DNA of 64,000 nt from assembly GCA_023053545.1 (NCBI GenBank), contig JAKZAN010000135.1, positions 1 through 64,000 of the forward strand. Direction: 5' to 3'. The notes beneath the pieces are model-generated. The model searched no databases, was not told where the DNA came from, and was given only the letters and a program-made list of their open reading frames with translations. Numbering within the stretch: position 1 is the stretch's first letter; every line of letters starts with the position of its first letter. Of the stretch, positions 22,952 to 34,352 are shown piece after piece. Origin of the DNA: Lepidurus packardi. Its lineage: Eukaryota > Arthropoda > Branchiopoda > Notostraca > Triopsidae. The translations under genes were made by a program, and so were the position numbers.

Positions 22952-23281
22952 ATGCCTTTAAAATGCGACATCTGGACTCCCTGTAATCTTAACATTAGGA
23001 AACTTAAAAAGAGCCACATGCAATCGAACCAACGAGAAGTCGAAACCCCCATAGGACTCATCCGCATCATAGGTCTCAAATAAACTGTCACTGACGGGTG
23101 GCGTCTCCTGACCCTCAATGAGGCCATGGAAATGGAGAAGTTCTTGATATCAATAATGAGTACATGGTCAATCGTGGCATGCGAGACGGGAAAGTTCAGT
23201 GGAGCAGGATACGGGTGGGGGTTCGGCGAGAGCTACGGATCAGAATGCGGGGAGAAGTTCATCGTAACAACGAATTGGTGA
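22952..23281 (+). CDS. Hypothetical small protein
   Basis: An open frame of 109 residues from ATG 22952 to TGA 23279, running away from the GH26 gene. It contains REVETPIGLIRIIGLKETV, then DGWRLLTLNEAMEMEKFL, then a Gly/Trp/Tyr-rich end (SGAGYGWGFGESYG). One TAA reads as Glu. The residues look protein-like, but other frames across 22.9-23.5 kb on both strands are also free of TGA, including a plausible acidic minus-strand stretch, so the strand is not certain. No family is recognised and there is no signal peptide. Confidence 0.4.
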
Positions 23282-23560
23282 GGAGTGATGAATCTGATAT
23301 TTTTGTTAAGATGGAGGTCGTACAAGAAACATCGAGGAAGATTGGAATGATTAGATGAAAGGGTCTGGCATTAGGATAAACATTAGGAACCCAGGTAGCG
23401 ACATCGCGGCGCCATATTCTAAGGATTAGTTGAGATATTTTCTTCAAATGAGCCCTTGAGAACAAAGAAACAATTATTTCTAACCCAACGGCGTGAGGAA
23501 AACCCATCCCGTCCATCCGCCTCATGATAATTAATTAGAGATCAAAATGGAATACCAGCA

Positions 23561-26060
23561 TCACATTAGGCACTGGTAGATCTTCAGTAGACGAACAGAT
23601 TAAGTGATGTTGGCGGAGTCTTTCTTGTTCTGAATTCGTACTTCTCTCCTATTGTCTCCTATCATGTGTTAGAATTCACCCGAGGATCTTTCCAAGTCTT
23701 TTTTGGCCTGTTAGGATTTGGAAGTCGTTCCGTACGTTGCTGGCTGCAGGTGGTATTTCCGAGCCAGTGTGCTGCTAATCGCGTCCATCGTCCTGTGGAT
23801 CGAGTTGCTGGGACCTGCACCCACTATCTTCGAGGAGGCTATATTACTATCCTTCCTGCCTTTATTTGTTAATTTCTGTGTGTTCAGATTTGGTTCATTG
23901 ATTTTTTGGATAATCTTTTTGACAAGGGTGCTCGATTGGTAGTGGCAAGAAGCGATGTAGTATTTTGCAGTAGTCGAGGAGTCCAACAATTCAAGGTAGT
24001 CAGGTTTGTTGAATGGGCGTATTGACAGGTCAGACGATGGGTCTCTACAGGATGCAGAAAACAGGAGGAACTGATTGACGAGTTTAGTTAATTTGGAGTA
24101 CAGCAGCTTGAAAGTTCGAATGTTCTAGATCAACTCATTCGGAGGGGTAGTCCCAGAGGGTATGCAGCTCTTATTTTTGCTTAGAGACTCAGACCTTTCA
24201 TCGACGACCGGAGCAGTCTTAACAGAGAATGCAGCAAAGTTGCGGATGGGTATGATGGTTAAGCTGGGACGGTTCAAGCGTAGATGGCCAACGAGCTGAG
24301 ATGTTATGAAAGGAGGGGTAGCTGTGTCTTCCTCTGCGGAAAGACTATCTTCAGAGAGATGAGATTCGCTGCTGTCAGTGACTTCGCCATAGTCGGGCTT
24401 GGTTGGGGGAGCATTGAGGCCTATAAAAAGCGGTAGGGAAAAGTAAGTCAATAGAGTGTATGTGTGAAAAAGCATTGTACTTGCGGTGAGGATCTGGATA
24501 ATGGTCTCGAAGGAGGAGTTGATCTGGGAAAAACACAGCTGAATGCTGGAGAGTTCGCTGAGATCTGAGTTCATGCTGAAACCGTCAGAGTATCTCTCCA
24601 GATAGAGCAGATCTTCTTTGAGGTATGATGATTTTTCCTGGAGATTTCCCAAGACATGACGCAGGATCGACAGGTCCATGCTCAAGTTCCCTTTACTCTT
24701 GATCTTGACGTCTTCGCCAGGTGCTGTGTCAGGAAAGTGATTCTATTTCTTTTTCTGTGAACGGTAGAATGTACATGTCTTGCTCACGAAATCCGCCACT
24801 TCTCGGTTCATACTATGGAACAAAGTCGATTATGAACTGTTCATTTTGATTTTGGACATGACACTTTTGCTGTTGCCGCTTATTGTTGTACTGAGGGGGG
24901 ACGAGCTGCTGTGGAAGGTGGTGTTGAAAGTCTGGCTGACACTTTTGCCTATGTCTTTCTTGGCTGAAGGCTCCATGTTTGAAAATGATACTCTAATGGG
25001 AGAGAGCAGAGTCTTCATGGATTTGTTGGAAGGCAAGGTTGGGGATTTGAGAAGCCGGTATGAAGTCCCTTCGTTCTCCCTGTCATTCTATATCCTAATT
25101 TTGGGCAAATTGTCTGTGGAGCCAACATTGCTGGTGGGATTGGATGCACAATCCGAGCTTAGGACCCGGAACATTATGGTGTTTTTCTTAGTTCTTCTGC
25201 GGAAAGGACTACGTTGCACAATAAGGGCTTGGGCTTCGCAAAGCTGATGGTGCTGCAGCACGGCCTAGCTAATTTTGGTGCAGTACTCCATGGCTGTTCT
25301 CAGTTCCTGCTCCTTAGGCGTAATAGGGTCAATCGAGGTATAGAAGGTTTTGGGGATAAACCTGTCTCCTTTACTCCTTTTCTTCATGCTGCGTCTGAGG
25401 AAAACATTTTCTTCTTCGCGGCCTACTTTGAGATGAGGAGGGTTGTTCTGCAGGTCGATCTGTTCGGATTACTCTTGACAGTCGGCATTGTAGCTCTTGA
25501 AGAGGGCGATAATCAGGAGTTTCTTTAGAGCCGATGACTAAAATCGATAAACAGACAGAGTAAATTGTATAGTTTAACTACAGTGTCCAAAATCTAATCG
25601 CGACGAGCAAAATGAGTAGTAAGACAAGTCTTGAATAATGCTGCAACAACGAGGATAGGAAGGGGGGTACTCGGAAAGGGGTGAGTCTGTAGGGCTCAAG
25701 GTCGATTTATTTTTTAGATGAGAGGAATCCGCGAGACTAAATCCTGGCAATGGACCTGAGGTTGTGTGGTTCTTCAGGTATCTCTTTAATAGTGGAGCAG
25801 CGTTCGGGAGGAGCTTCTGTCGGAACAGCCAACATGGGAGGGGCAGGAGGGTATTGAGAGACTTTTGGAATGGCTTTAGAGGAAGACTGGTATTTTGTAA
25901 TAAGTGTTTTATGGAATGGAGAGAAATGGACTTTCTATGGAGGCAACAAAATATATGTATGTATAGGATAAATAGTTCTTCGTTCATTCTATATATTCTG
26001 TTCTTCTTCGGCCAATTTAATCAGGGTCAAAAGAGGAGATCCGATATCTAGGCACTTCAT
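23561..26060 (-). CDS. Unidentified 783-residue protein
   Basis: A gene with two in-phase introns, 25538-25625 (88 nt) and 24421-24480 (60 nt), giving 784 codons between ATG 26060 and TGA 23561. Visible parts are an N-terminal basic and Pro-rich region (IARIESRGFLSSKKEIDLEP), a helical segment ELRTAMEYCTKISEAV near residue 230, long Ser/Thr/Asn-rich linkers (TFNTTFHSSSSPLSTTIS), a helix-rich part (LRHVLGNLQEKSSYLKEDL) and a basic C-terminus. The 60-nt intron, if translated, would look like a transmembrane helix, but its GT and polypyrimidine-AG ends argue for splicing. I recognise no domain. The Ser-rich, low-complexity nature suggests a regulatory or scaffold protein. Confidence 0.7.
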
Positions 26061-26298
26061 TATATACAGGGGGACTACTCACACTGCTTATAATTTATGC
26101 TGCACATTATTCGTACTTCCATACCTAATTCTTTCTTCCCATCCCTCTAGTCCCCCTCCTTCAAAGTTATATCCTCAACTCCTTCCTCTCTCTTCCTATC
26201 TACCACTTTTAATCACCGACATCTCCATAATTTCCACAATACTTCAAGAAAAAGACAGAGACGCACCACAGAGAGTCATGCACTCCAACCCCCAACCT

Positions 26299-28854
26299 TC
26301 ACATTCTTCTAGATTCCAACACCTCCAGAGCACCCCTAATGCTCATGCGCCCACTTTATTATGCCTCCAATAGACCTCGAAGCACTCTTTCGTACTACTT
26401 CGCCACTCTCCTCGATTCAAGTAATTCACGTTTCTTCTGCAGCTGTTTATCGATGTAAGTGCTCGGATCATTCTTTTCGATCAGAGGTACCTCTCCTAAT
26501 ATCATCTCGAACCCAATCATTCCCAGACACCAAGCATCAGCCATGGCACCATGTCTACTCAAATTACGCACTTATGGTGACATATACTATTTGGGGATAC
26601 TCTAGGTTGCCCAAAGCTATGCTAGGTCTATCGCCATCCCGAGGTCTTCGATTTTGCAATGGAGACCACCTCCCACAACAGCAATATTCTGTGGGCGTAG
26701 GTCCCGAAGAACAATCTTTTTAGTATGTAGATGCTCGACTGCTTAAAGCAACTCTCTCAACAATATGATCGCAAAATTAGGGTCGATGCAACCATGAGTT
26801 TGTAGCAACTTATGAAGAGTCGTTTAATGAGGCTCCAGAATTAGGTAGTACCTTTCGGAGTCTGAGGAAAAAACGTACGGGGTGCTGATATTGGGGTGCT
26901 AGATCGAAGAGTGTATTTGAACCTCTCTACGCAGCTGATGGAGGCTGGCTGGGTCCAGCTACGACTTCGTATACTCCTTCACGCAGAATAGGGTATTTGA
27001 CACTGTGTCTTGGGCTAAATATTTTTTCACAGACTTCTTGCCTTCATACACCCTACCTCTTCGCACCTTCGTCCAGAACAGTTAACTCTGTCCTTCTCTG
27101 TCTTGGTTTCTCGAAGTGCTTTTCTTAGCTTCCAGATGGCGTTCGGGCTTCTCAAACTCCTCGGGTAGTTATTGGCCTTACTATGTTTTCGAACGAAATT
27201 CGGTATTGTTATAGGTCCGATGACTGAAGAACCCGTTGGACGAAGGTTTATTTGACTCGCCCATAGCAAAAATGTCGTGGTTCTAAATGTAAGTTTGCCT
27301 TGCCGTAGAGTTTGGGTATTTTAGGAAATCTGTTCCATTATGTATTGATGTCTGGTTCTGGTTGGTATTTGACAGACCGGCACTCTGGAGATCGAAACAA
27401 CTGCCTTCATCGTAGGAGTCCTCGAGCTTCTTGCGGTGGTGGCGGAGCGAAGATAGATAAGGCATTGTGCCACAGTTTTTGTAAAGCACCACCGATTGTT
27501 CAGATTCTGGGGCCTGCGAGTTCTAGTCATTGTGCGATACGATTGTTGTAACTTCACGCAGATTTCTTATGACTCCTTGAAATCTGGCGGGGCTATGATA
27601 CGAGCTCTGAAGACTTGTTGTCTCAAATTGACTCTCGTGCATTAAGGTTGTCGGGCTGTTTTAGGCAGAATTCGGTGGAGACGGTTAGAGGTCTATCCTC
27701 TATATTACAGACTCTCTAGATTTAGGATACTGGGAATGCATAGGGGAAGCCTCAGGGCTTGAGGCGAACGACAAAAGCGCTTGGTTGTTATTGAAGGTGT
27801 TGAATGTCAGGGGTTCGCAGCGGATCAAAGGGTACTAACTATACGATGGTGAGAATATTGGGTGACGAATAGGTAGTCGCCCTGGCTCTCTTAAAAGAGG
27901 GTCGAAGAAATTGCGTGTCGAAGGCAGCGACAGACTGGGTTGTTTGGTTGGTTGGATTTGTGCCTAATTGATAGAGTTTTCCATCGTCTTGGTAGATGTT
28001 GTGTCTCGTAGAAGTTTATTCGGGGTGCCAGCGTGCGTAACCGCCGAAACCGTAGCTGGCGTGTGCTAACCGTCAATCAACAAAATGGGGCTGTCCTCAT
28101 CTAAGCATGAGCGAAGATGTCTTTTCTGCTGATCCTGGAGGGAGGTAAAGGGTGAGAGTTGTTCGTTTGAAGATCGAGAAAGAGAGGCAGCGTTAGTGAA
28201 ACTGATATGAATTGGTCTCGGATTTTGTTGGCTGGCGATTATTTTATTTTTGATGGACTGCCCTGTAGGGAGTCCTGCTGGTCTGTACAATTTGAAGTTT
28301 TCCACGGGTGCTTGAGTATGTCTGGGCAGCAAACTCTGTTTTGGGAAGCAGATTGTAGTTTCGGAACAAGGTGTCCGTAGAGATGGAGACTGCGGTTGCG
28401 AAAACGTTTAGAACTGACTATTCTTGCTAGAGTAGACGATTGGCAGCGTTTGCGTCTTCCCTAAAGGTGCATAATTCCTAGGCAGAAACACATCAGTCTT
28501 TTCTTGAAGTTCGCTTTCCATCTTCGTTGTAGTTGTATTGATAGTGACGAAACTTGGGGCTCTGAGGGTCATAGATTTTTTATTAGTCGGGACTTCATGC
28601 TTGGTTTGGTAGCTGAATGACTTTTAGGATGAATAAGACTGGAGGGTTTGGTTGCAGCCGCTCGTGCGGATCCGTTAGTCACTAGACATGTTCTTGGTAA
28701 TCTGTATTTTCTGCTGATTTCTATGATGAGAGAGCTTTGTAGCTTTGGAGAAACGCCTGGGCGGAGCTTAGGTAGCAGGCAGGCAGTTGTGGCATTGGGA
28801 AAGGGCGGCTTAGGTGGGCGAAGACACTTTTTTGGCAGAGGTTACTGTTAACAT
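26299..28854 (-). CDS. Divergent protein kinase with long disordered N-terminus
   Basis: A single 852-codon frame that ordinary stop rules break into pieces. About the first 550 residues are Ser/Thr/Pro/Gln-rich and disordered, with many SP and TP sites. The kinase domain follows: GRGRVYEG near the glycine loop, LFCVKEY (Lys), HLHTKKIVLRDLRPQN, IEDLGMA, YMSPE, ADAWCLGMIGFE and a final SGRMS. The HRD motif reads LRD, the catalytic-loop Lys is Arg, and DFG reads DLG, so activity may be low or atypical. TAA at 26572-26574 encodes the Glu of the APE motif. The first ATG after an in-frame TGA is at 28854. Stop is TGA 26299. SP/TP density suggests control by CDK or MAPK. Confidence 0.85.
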
Positions 28855-29125
28855 CTTTTATTCTAAGAAAGCAGCGACAACTTTATTCGTAAAAGACAGA
28901 GGACAATTCACTATTTTTTGTGTTCAGTTGAATACCTCCCTGAAACCAACTCCGCCTCTCTTTCTCAATTCTGACGCTCAGCATCGTGAAACCAGCCCAG
29001 TCGATCCTATATCAAATCGGTAACACCGTTATCCTTTGCGATTCAAAATGGCACTAAGTCACAAGTTTTCTCCACGAATACAAAAATTAATTCATCACTA
29101 AAAAGATGCCGTTCCTGTTCTCCTA

Positions 29126-29762
29126 TCATCTTCTAACTTCCTCAGCATAGTCATAGTTCTCGATTTCCGTGCTGTCTACGCTACGGTCATACCCATGCGA
29201 GTCTCCAAACTCGTGGCTCTCCCCCATCATGCCTGCGCCGCTATTAGTTTTCCCTCTTTCCAAGTACTCCTCCTCGATTGACTCGTCATTTTCACTCTTA
29301 TTCTTCTTTGAGGCTGCTGCAGCAGGTACGCATCCACCCGATCGGAATTTCTATTCATGGGCAATATAAGGGTTATAGTAAGGAAGTTACTTCGATAATG
29401 TAGACGAGGATGGGTTTTCCAGCTTCGACTTTGCCAGTTAGTCCGAGTTTCTCGATGAGTTGATCTCGTTTGACTTCTGTCCTGGCATTGGCCTCAGAGC
29501 CGAAGACACAATTAGTATAGTCCATGTTGTAGAATTGGAAAAACTCTTTGATGACCAAGAGCAAATCGGCACCATGCTCCTCATCATGGAGTTTTTGGCA
29601 TTTGACATTCTCCCAGTGGAAAGGGGAGACCTTTTTCTGGGTGTTAGGCTCATCAATGACTTTGAAGACAGAAGAGCGAATCTGCGCACGAATGTTGCTG
29701 AGACTGCCATTAGCTTCGAGAGTCTGGATGACAAGGTTCTTGAGTTCGTTGAGTTCTTCCAT
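29126..29762 (-). CDS. CEP20: Basal body protein CEP20/FOR20
   Basis: A protein of about 198 residues. The N-terminus MEELNELKNLVIQTLEANG, then LSNIRAQIRSSVF, matches the TOF/FOP-related N-terminal domain of CEP20 (FOR20, FOPNL). The LisH-like segment (LLLVIKEFFQFYNMDYT) follows, and the C-terminus is acidic and disordered. FOR20 is needed for docking basal bodies at the cell surface in Paramecium and for ciliogenesis in animals. One intron, 29351-29390 (40 nt, GT-AG), joins the conserved domain to the acidic tail, which ends EEVRR then TGA at 29126. No TAA/TAG is used. Confidence 0.88.
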
Positions 29763-30001
29763 GGTTGAAGATGATTATGGTTAGTGAGGTTCTGGTAGGG
29801 TATTTAAAAATATGTGAGTATTGGGAAGTTAACTGGTTATAAAAAGCATATTTAAATTTCCCTAGACGAGAGTGGCACCAGCAGCCACCACGGCATGTCT
29901 CACTCTTTTAATCTCCCCTCAAACAAACATATTTCCTTCATATAAAGGTACTCTTTTACAATCCTGCCAAAGTATTCTGCAATATCTCAACACAATTCCC
30001 T

Positions 30002-31162
30002 TCACCCACTAGGATTTTTCTTCTGCTTCTTCCCCTTTCCCTTTTTCTCTGCCTCTCCTTGTCCTTCGTCTTCCTCTCCTTTCTTCTCTCCACTCTCCAC
30101 ATTCCCTTCACTTCCTAAAGCAGTTACAGTCTCTTTCGTTCTCCATTGTTCTTCCAAGGCCATGGCGAACTTGAAGCTTTGGCCTCCCACCTTTTCCAAT
30201 CCCACTTGCTCAAGGGCTGCCTGTTCAGATACGGACTGTGTCTGGGGTTATGTTGGCTTCTCTGCATTCTCGGCTAAAGCCTTATCCTTCTTGGATTTCT
30301 TTTTGGATGCCTCTTTAACTTGTTGAGCGGGTTTGACCTCCTCGAAGTGCTTGGACGAAGCATACATGATCATAGGCTCCTTGGGTTGGAAGAACTGCTT
30401 GTCTTCAACCCTATTGTAAGAGTAGGCCTTACCGAACTTCTGGTCGATGAGCTCATCGTAGCTTATCTGTGTCTTACGCTTCTCGATCTCTGCCTCTAGC
30501 CACTTCTTGAACTTGTGATGCTCTGCATAAGAAGTGCCGTTGAGCTTAAAAGGGAAAGGCTCCTCGGAATTCCAGAATTATTCAGGTGTAAGTCTAAAAA
30601 CCTTACGTTTTCGAGGTTGAATATTTGATTGATTTTAATAGTCCCAGTTTGGATCATTAGGTTTATACTGTGTAGTCGCCTTCTCATCATAGACCAAGAA
30701 CTGGCTCAGGTTATTATCTTCGAAATAGTACTAGGCAGTACTGCGTTCAAATTGCACAGTAGGCATGTTGCCCTGACCGAACGCATGTCGAAGCCACTTG
30801 GGGGCCACGTTTATATAACTTAACACTTTCAAACCATTTTTGTTGGTCTTCAGCAGACTGATGTTGTGTCCATATACACGCCATGAGGCATAGTCGGCTA
30901 TATCGGTATTGAACTTCGGCCTGTCGTATAGACGGCGCTTTCGACGAGGCAGGACCTCCAGAGCGGAGGCAGCATTTTAAAGAGCCTCTGTAGTCTGTTG
31001 GCGCTGCACTTTGGTGATATAATCTCTGTGTTGTTATTGGTTGATATTGTATCCGGGGTAGGGGGGATTGGTGCTGCTAGGGGGTTAGTAGCTGAATGCA
31101 AAGGTGAGTGTCCTTAAGAACGAAGGATAGGAGTTCCTGAAGTTTGTGAGGCAACGAAGCAT
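30002..31162 (-). CDS. Probable mitochondrial protein of unknown function
   Basis: A protein of 386 residues in one exon. The first 24 residues (MLRCLTNFRNSYPSFLRTLT) are basic, hydrophobic and free of acid, as in a mitochondrial presequence. After a Pro/Tyr-rich linker the body contains RRKRRLYDRPKF, YASWRVYGHN, WLRHAFGQGN and EHHKFKKWLEAEIEKRK. The last 70 residues are Lys/Glu/Gly-rich. Ciliate mitoribosomes, ATP synthase and respiratory complexes carry many lineage-specific subunits, and such a role would fit, but no motif proves it. Reassigned codons read as Glu. Stop is TGA 30002. Confidence 0.75.
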
Positions 31163-31294
31163 GTTTGCGTTGGGTACTTAGTAATAATTTATGTGATTAA
31201 ATAGGAGTAGTTGTTACGCACATCCTAACTTCATCATATGCATAGAATAATAGACCCATCTAAATGAATTATCAGAAACAGGAAGCCTAGGCGA

Positions 31295-32379
31295 TCAGTT
31301 CTTCCATCCCACGAAGATCTAGATAGCCTGTTTTGTTAGCTCAAACTTTATTGGGGCTCCGCTCCGCACCAGATCCTGATTGATACTATTGATCAGCTTT
31401 CTTAATTCCCGTTCAAACTGGTCTAGCGTACGCATGGGGTTGTCCTTGAAGTAGATCAGCAGCAGTGGGAAGCAAAGGGATGCCGTGCATATCAGCATTG
31501 GAAGGGTGCTAAAACCATGGAAAGACTCCAGCCAGAAGTCCAGAAACGTCAGCACGATTAGACTCACATAGAGAATCATACATATTAGGAGGGGTGCTTC
31601 GTACATCTTCATCATGGATGGAATAGGTAAAGAGTTGTGGGCAGTGTGCAGTGTAAATAGTAGCCGATTTAGTTTTGAGGCGTAGAACTTGAGCTGGGGC
31701 TCGACCTCGCGTTTGATTTTTTAATCGAATTCGAAGAGGCCAGTTTGAGAACTAAAATTCATAATATAGTATTTCCCCTTGCCAGTGTCGCGGGCATGGG
31801 CTTTGGTGTCAAGTTTTAGAGGTTCATAGTCTTTGATCCCTATTGTTAGATTGAGTCAGAAAAGCAAGAAGTCAGCACAGTATGATTTTAGGATGGTAAA
31901 AAGAAGAGGTGCCTGAAGAAGAAAAAGAAGAAAAATAGAGAGCAATCGAAAAACCATCTGCCCAGAAACTACGTATTCACAGTCTATCGCTGTAAAAGTA
32001 ACTCAAAAGGATTACTTGCACGAATTGTGGCCATGTACTTGTAGCAGGCTCGCAGTAGATCCCGCTTCTCCATAGACTCGATGTCCGTGGCCTGGTGGAT
32101 TAGCATCACTGCTTGCGTCAAGTGTTCCTTGGCTTTATCGTAAAGCTATTTGTTCATTTCGACGCTTGCATGCACCAGATGCTCGTTAATCTTGTTTTTG
32201 CAGGAGTCATAAGTTGCTGCGTTGGTGTTCTGGACTTGGTTGCTATGGCGTTGACCATAGCCATTACCATTCTTCTGGAGTCCAGTAAGTTGCTGAGCTG
32301 CTTTGTGGGCTGGGTCGGAGTTTCCTGACGATAAAGAGCTATGATCATCTGTGTTTAGTATGAAATTGGAGGGGCGCAT
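31295..32379 (-). CDS. Two-helix membrane protein of unknown function
   Basis: A protein of about 302 residues after removal of one GT-AG intron at 31840-32015 (176 nt), which is in phase. The first exon has a Ser/Asn/Gln-rich start and a helical segment (NKELYDKAKEHLTQAVMLIHQA) that looks like an MIT or TPR-type hairpin. The second exon holds a polar domain (KYYIMNFSSQTGLFEFD), then two transmembrane helices (LLICMILYVSLIVLTFL and LPMLICTASLCFPLLLIYF). A short charged C-terminus follows, ending FVGWKN. The paired helices close to the C-terminus suggest an ER or organelle membrane hairpin protein. No family is recognised. The intron could in truth be two introns. Confidence 0.65.
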
Positions 32380-32735
32380 TTAGTGAGGGTAGCTGTGGCC
32401 TTTCATATGCTTGAGATTGTAGAGTTATTATACGGGGAAGTGCCGAAGTTAGATTCCAGAAACTCTTAGAATATAGGTTCTGACTGTTTTATAAGTACAG
32501 GAAAGACTAATAGTCGGTCAGAACCATCGCGAAGGGAGGGCAGGAAGAAGGCCAAAGCAGATCCACATGGGAGTTGGCTGTTGTCTAGGCTTCAGGCACG
32601 TATAACTATAATAAAGTTATGACAGAACAACAGCCTGCAGGATAGGCGTGTCACCAAGTACCTACTTAATGCAATCGTATTATCATATAATCATAAGCCA
32701 CGCGCAAATCAAAATCCTATCCCATCATAACAAGA
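32380..32735. other. Intergenic region (divergent promoters)
   Basis: AT-rich spacer between divergent genes. I see no gene, RNA or repeat in it. Confidence 0.5.
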
Positions 32736-33219
32736 ATGTTCACCTTCCTTGGAAAACTCCTCCTTGCTGGCGCCCTCACCTTCGAAGCCTACACTCTCTT
32801 CGAGTCTGGTGAAACTGCCTCTCGTTTCCACAACAACCTTCCTACTGCTTTGAAAAACGCCCAAGTTCCTTCCCACCTCATTGCTCAGGCCACTGCCCAC
32901 ACCCTTTATATCCGCTATGCCGTCGCAGCACTCATGGCTTTGTCCCTCCTCGCAGTATGGGTCCGAAGCACCTTCCTCAGATTGCTGGTCGTTCTCGGTA
33001 TGCCTACTCCCATAATTTTTCCTTATCGAATGTCATCCAGGTTTCGTATTGCACACCGCGGTGCTGACCAACCCCATGCTGGACAAGTCTGAGACTACCA
33101 GGAACTTGTTCATCCAAAACGTGGCAATCCTGGGCGGTCTTCTGTTCCTGATAGGTATTAATGACAACAAACCCCAAGGCAACAGACCCGAACTGACTGC
33201 TGATAAAAAGAAGAAGTGA
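32736..33219 (+). CDS. DoxX-like small membrane protein
   Basis: A protein of about 146 residues with four hydrophobic helices: residues 1-20 (MFTFLGKLLLAGALTFEAY), 65-80, 85-105 and about 120-135 (NVAILGGLLFLIGI). The basic C-terminus is KKKK. This layout and the N-terminal GKLLLAG with a helix break resemble the DoxX/Surf4 family of small integral membrane proteins. One GT-AG intron at 32998-33040 (43 nt) restores the frame within the third helix. There is no TAA/TAG in frame. The C-terminal lysines could act as an ER retrieval signal. DoxX assignment is by topology and general resemblance only. Confidence 0.7.
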
Positions 33220-33624
33220 TTTTGTTCAAGAAGGTCATAGAGGAAACGACCATCTATATGTCCATCCTGAAATATGTTTGAATGGTAAGAGTGACAAGGT
33301 ATAGGCGATAAATCGCAACAAAATAATTCTCCTGATTTAACAGGGATCAAATGAACGTGGGGACTTAGGATGACTAGGTTGTGGCAAAGAGGCAGGTGCT
33401 TTGCCAGCTTCCTGCCTCAGCCAGTCTCTGAGCCCCATGTCAAAAATGATTAATGGCGTTGTTTTACCCGTAAGATGCAGACTTTAAAGGATCGCGCTCT
33501 TTCTCCACGCCTTCTTATTGCAAAGCAGTAACCCTCGCGCAACGCCTAATCCCAAATATTTATCAAACGCTCCTACAAAAACCCTAGAGCATTCTAACCG
33601 TGCCACCCACCTGCTCGCTCAAAA

Positions 33625-33900
33625 ATGGGATGTCTTCCCTGTGGCTAATCCAAGAAAACATACTCTCCACATACAAACCCTAACCCTTCAAAACAGTAGA
33701 AAAGGATTTTAACAGACCTCCCGATGATGGTGGACTCGATAGAATCGAACAAGTTTCAGAACACGAGGGCAATGACCCCGCAAACGCGACTCGTCAACAC
33801 ACATATAAAATAGAAGAGATAATATTTGCGTGGAAAACTACAAGAGTAGCTGATCACGGTCCCCGATCTGGAGTCAAACGTCAATATTTATCTATTTTGA
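33625..33900 (+). CDS. Small protein with dual lipidation-type N-terminus
   Basis: A protein of 91 residues beginning MGCLPCGESKK, a classic N-myristoylation (Gly2) plus palmitoylation (Cys3, Cys6) signal for membrane attachment. The rest is polar: a basic Asn/Pro/Ser stretch (THSPHTNPNPS-like), SNKFQNTRAMTPQTRLV and a charged helix KEKREYLRGKLQEEL. Two TAA/TAG codons read as Glu. The frame stays open upstream to another ATG at 33475, so a longer form is possible, but the MGC start is the most meaningful. Stop is TGA 33898. No family is recognised. Membrane scaffold or ciliary membrane roles are possible. Confidence 0.6.
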
Positions 33901-34352
33901 TGATGGGCGAGAGATAGACTAGATTCATAAAAGCCAGCTGTAATCCGGCATAGGCAGTTTCAGTGACTATTTATCTGCAGCCAGTAACCGCGTTACCATG
34001 GCTTTTGACGTGTTAAAATCTGAGATAAAACGATTTCCAATTTCCGATTTTACAATTGGGAATCACAATAATTTCCTCGTCGAGCAACGCTTCAATGTCT
34101 AAAGTTGCATGCTTTCCTGATTCTGGGCTAGCAATTCAGGGTATCATCTTGCTATTTAGTTCCAAATCTATCCTTCCGTACAATAGTTTAAAGATATCGT
34201 TTATTTCCTACTCTCCACGGGACTACTATCAACCCCTGTTCTATATAATATAATAACACCAAAGTATCACATACTCGGAAAAGGCACAGACTCCCTTTTT
34301 GAACCTACTTAGCCATTCTAATCGCCAAACACCAGACTCTCTCTGCCTACAT

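Noticed and set aside
24421-24480. Apparent transmembrane helix in the 783-residue protein
   Set aside because: The segment starts GTACAA and ends TTTTTATAG, is 60 nt, and keeps phase when removed; it is more likely an intron.
26286-26297. CAACCCCCAACC as a possible telomerase RNA template
   Set aside because: It has five C residues, lies at the 3' end of the kinase gene, and lacks surrounding features of a telomerase RNA.
33720-33800. tRNA-like T-arm sequence on the minus strand
   Set aside because: No acceptor or anticodon stem can be formed, and the stretch is coding in the 91-residue lipidated protein.
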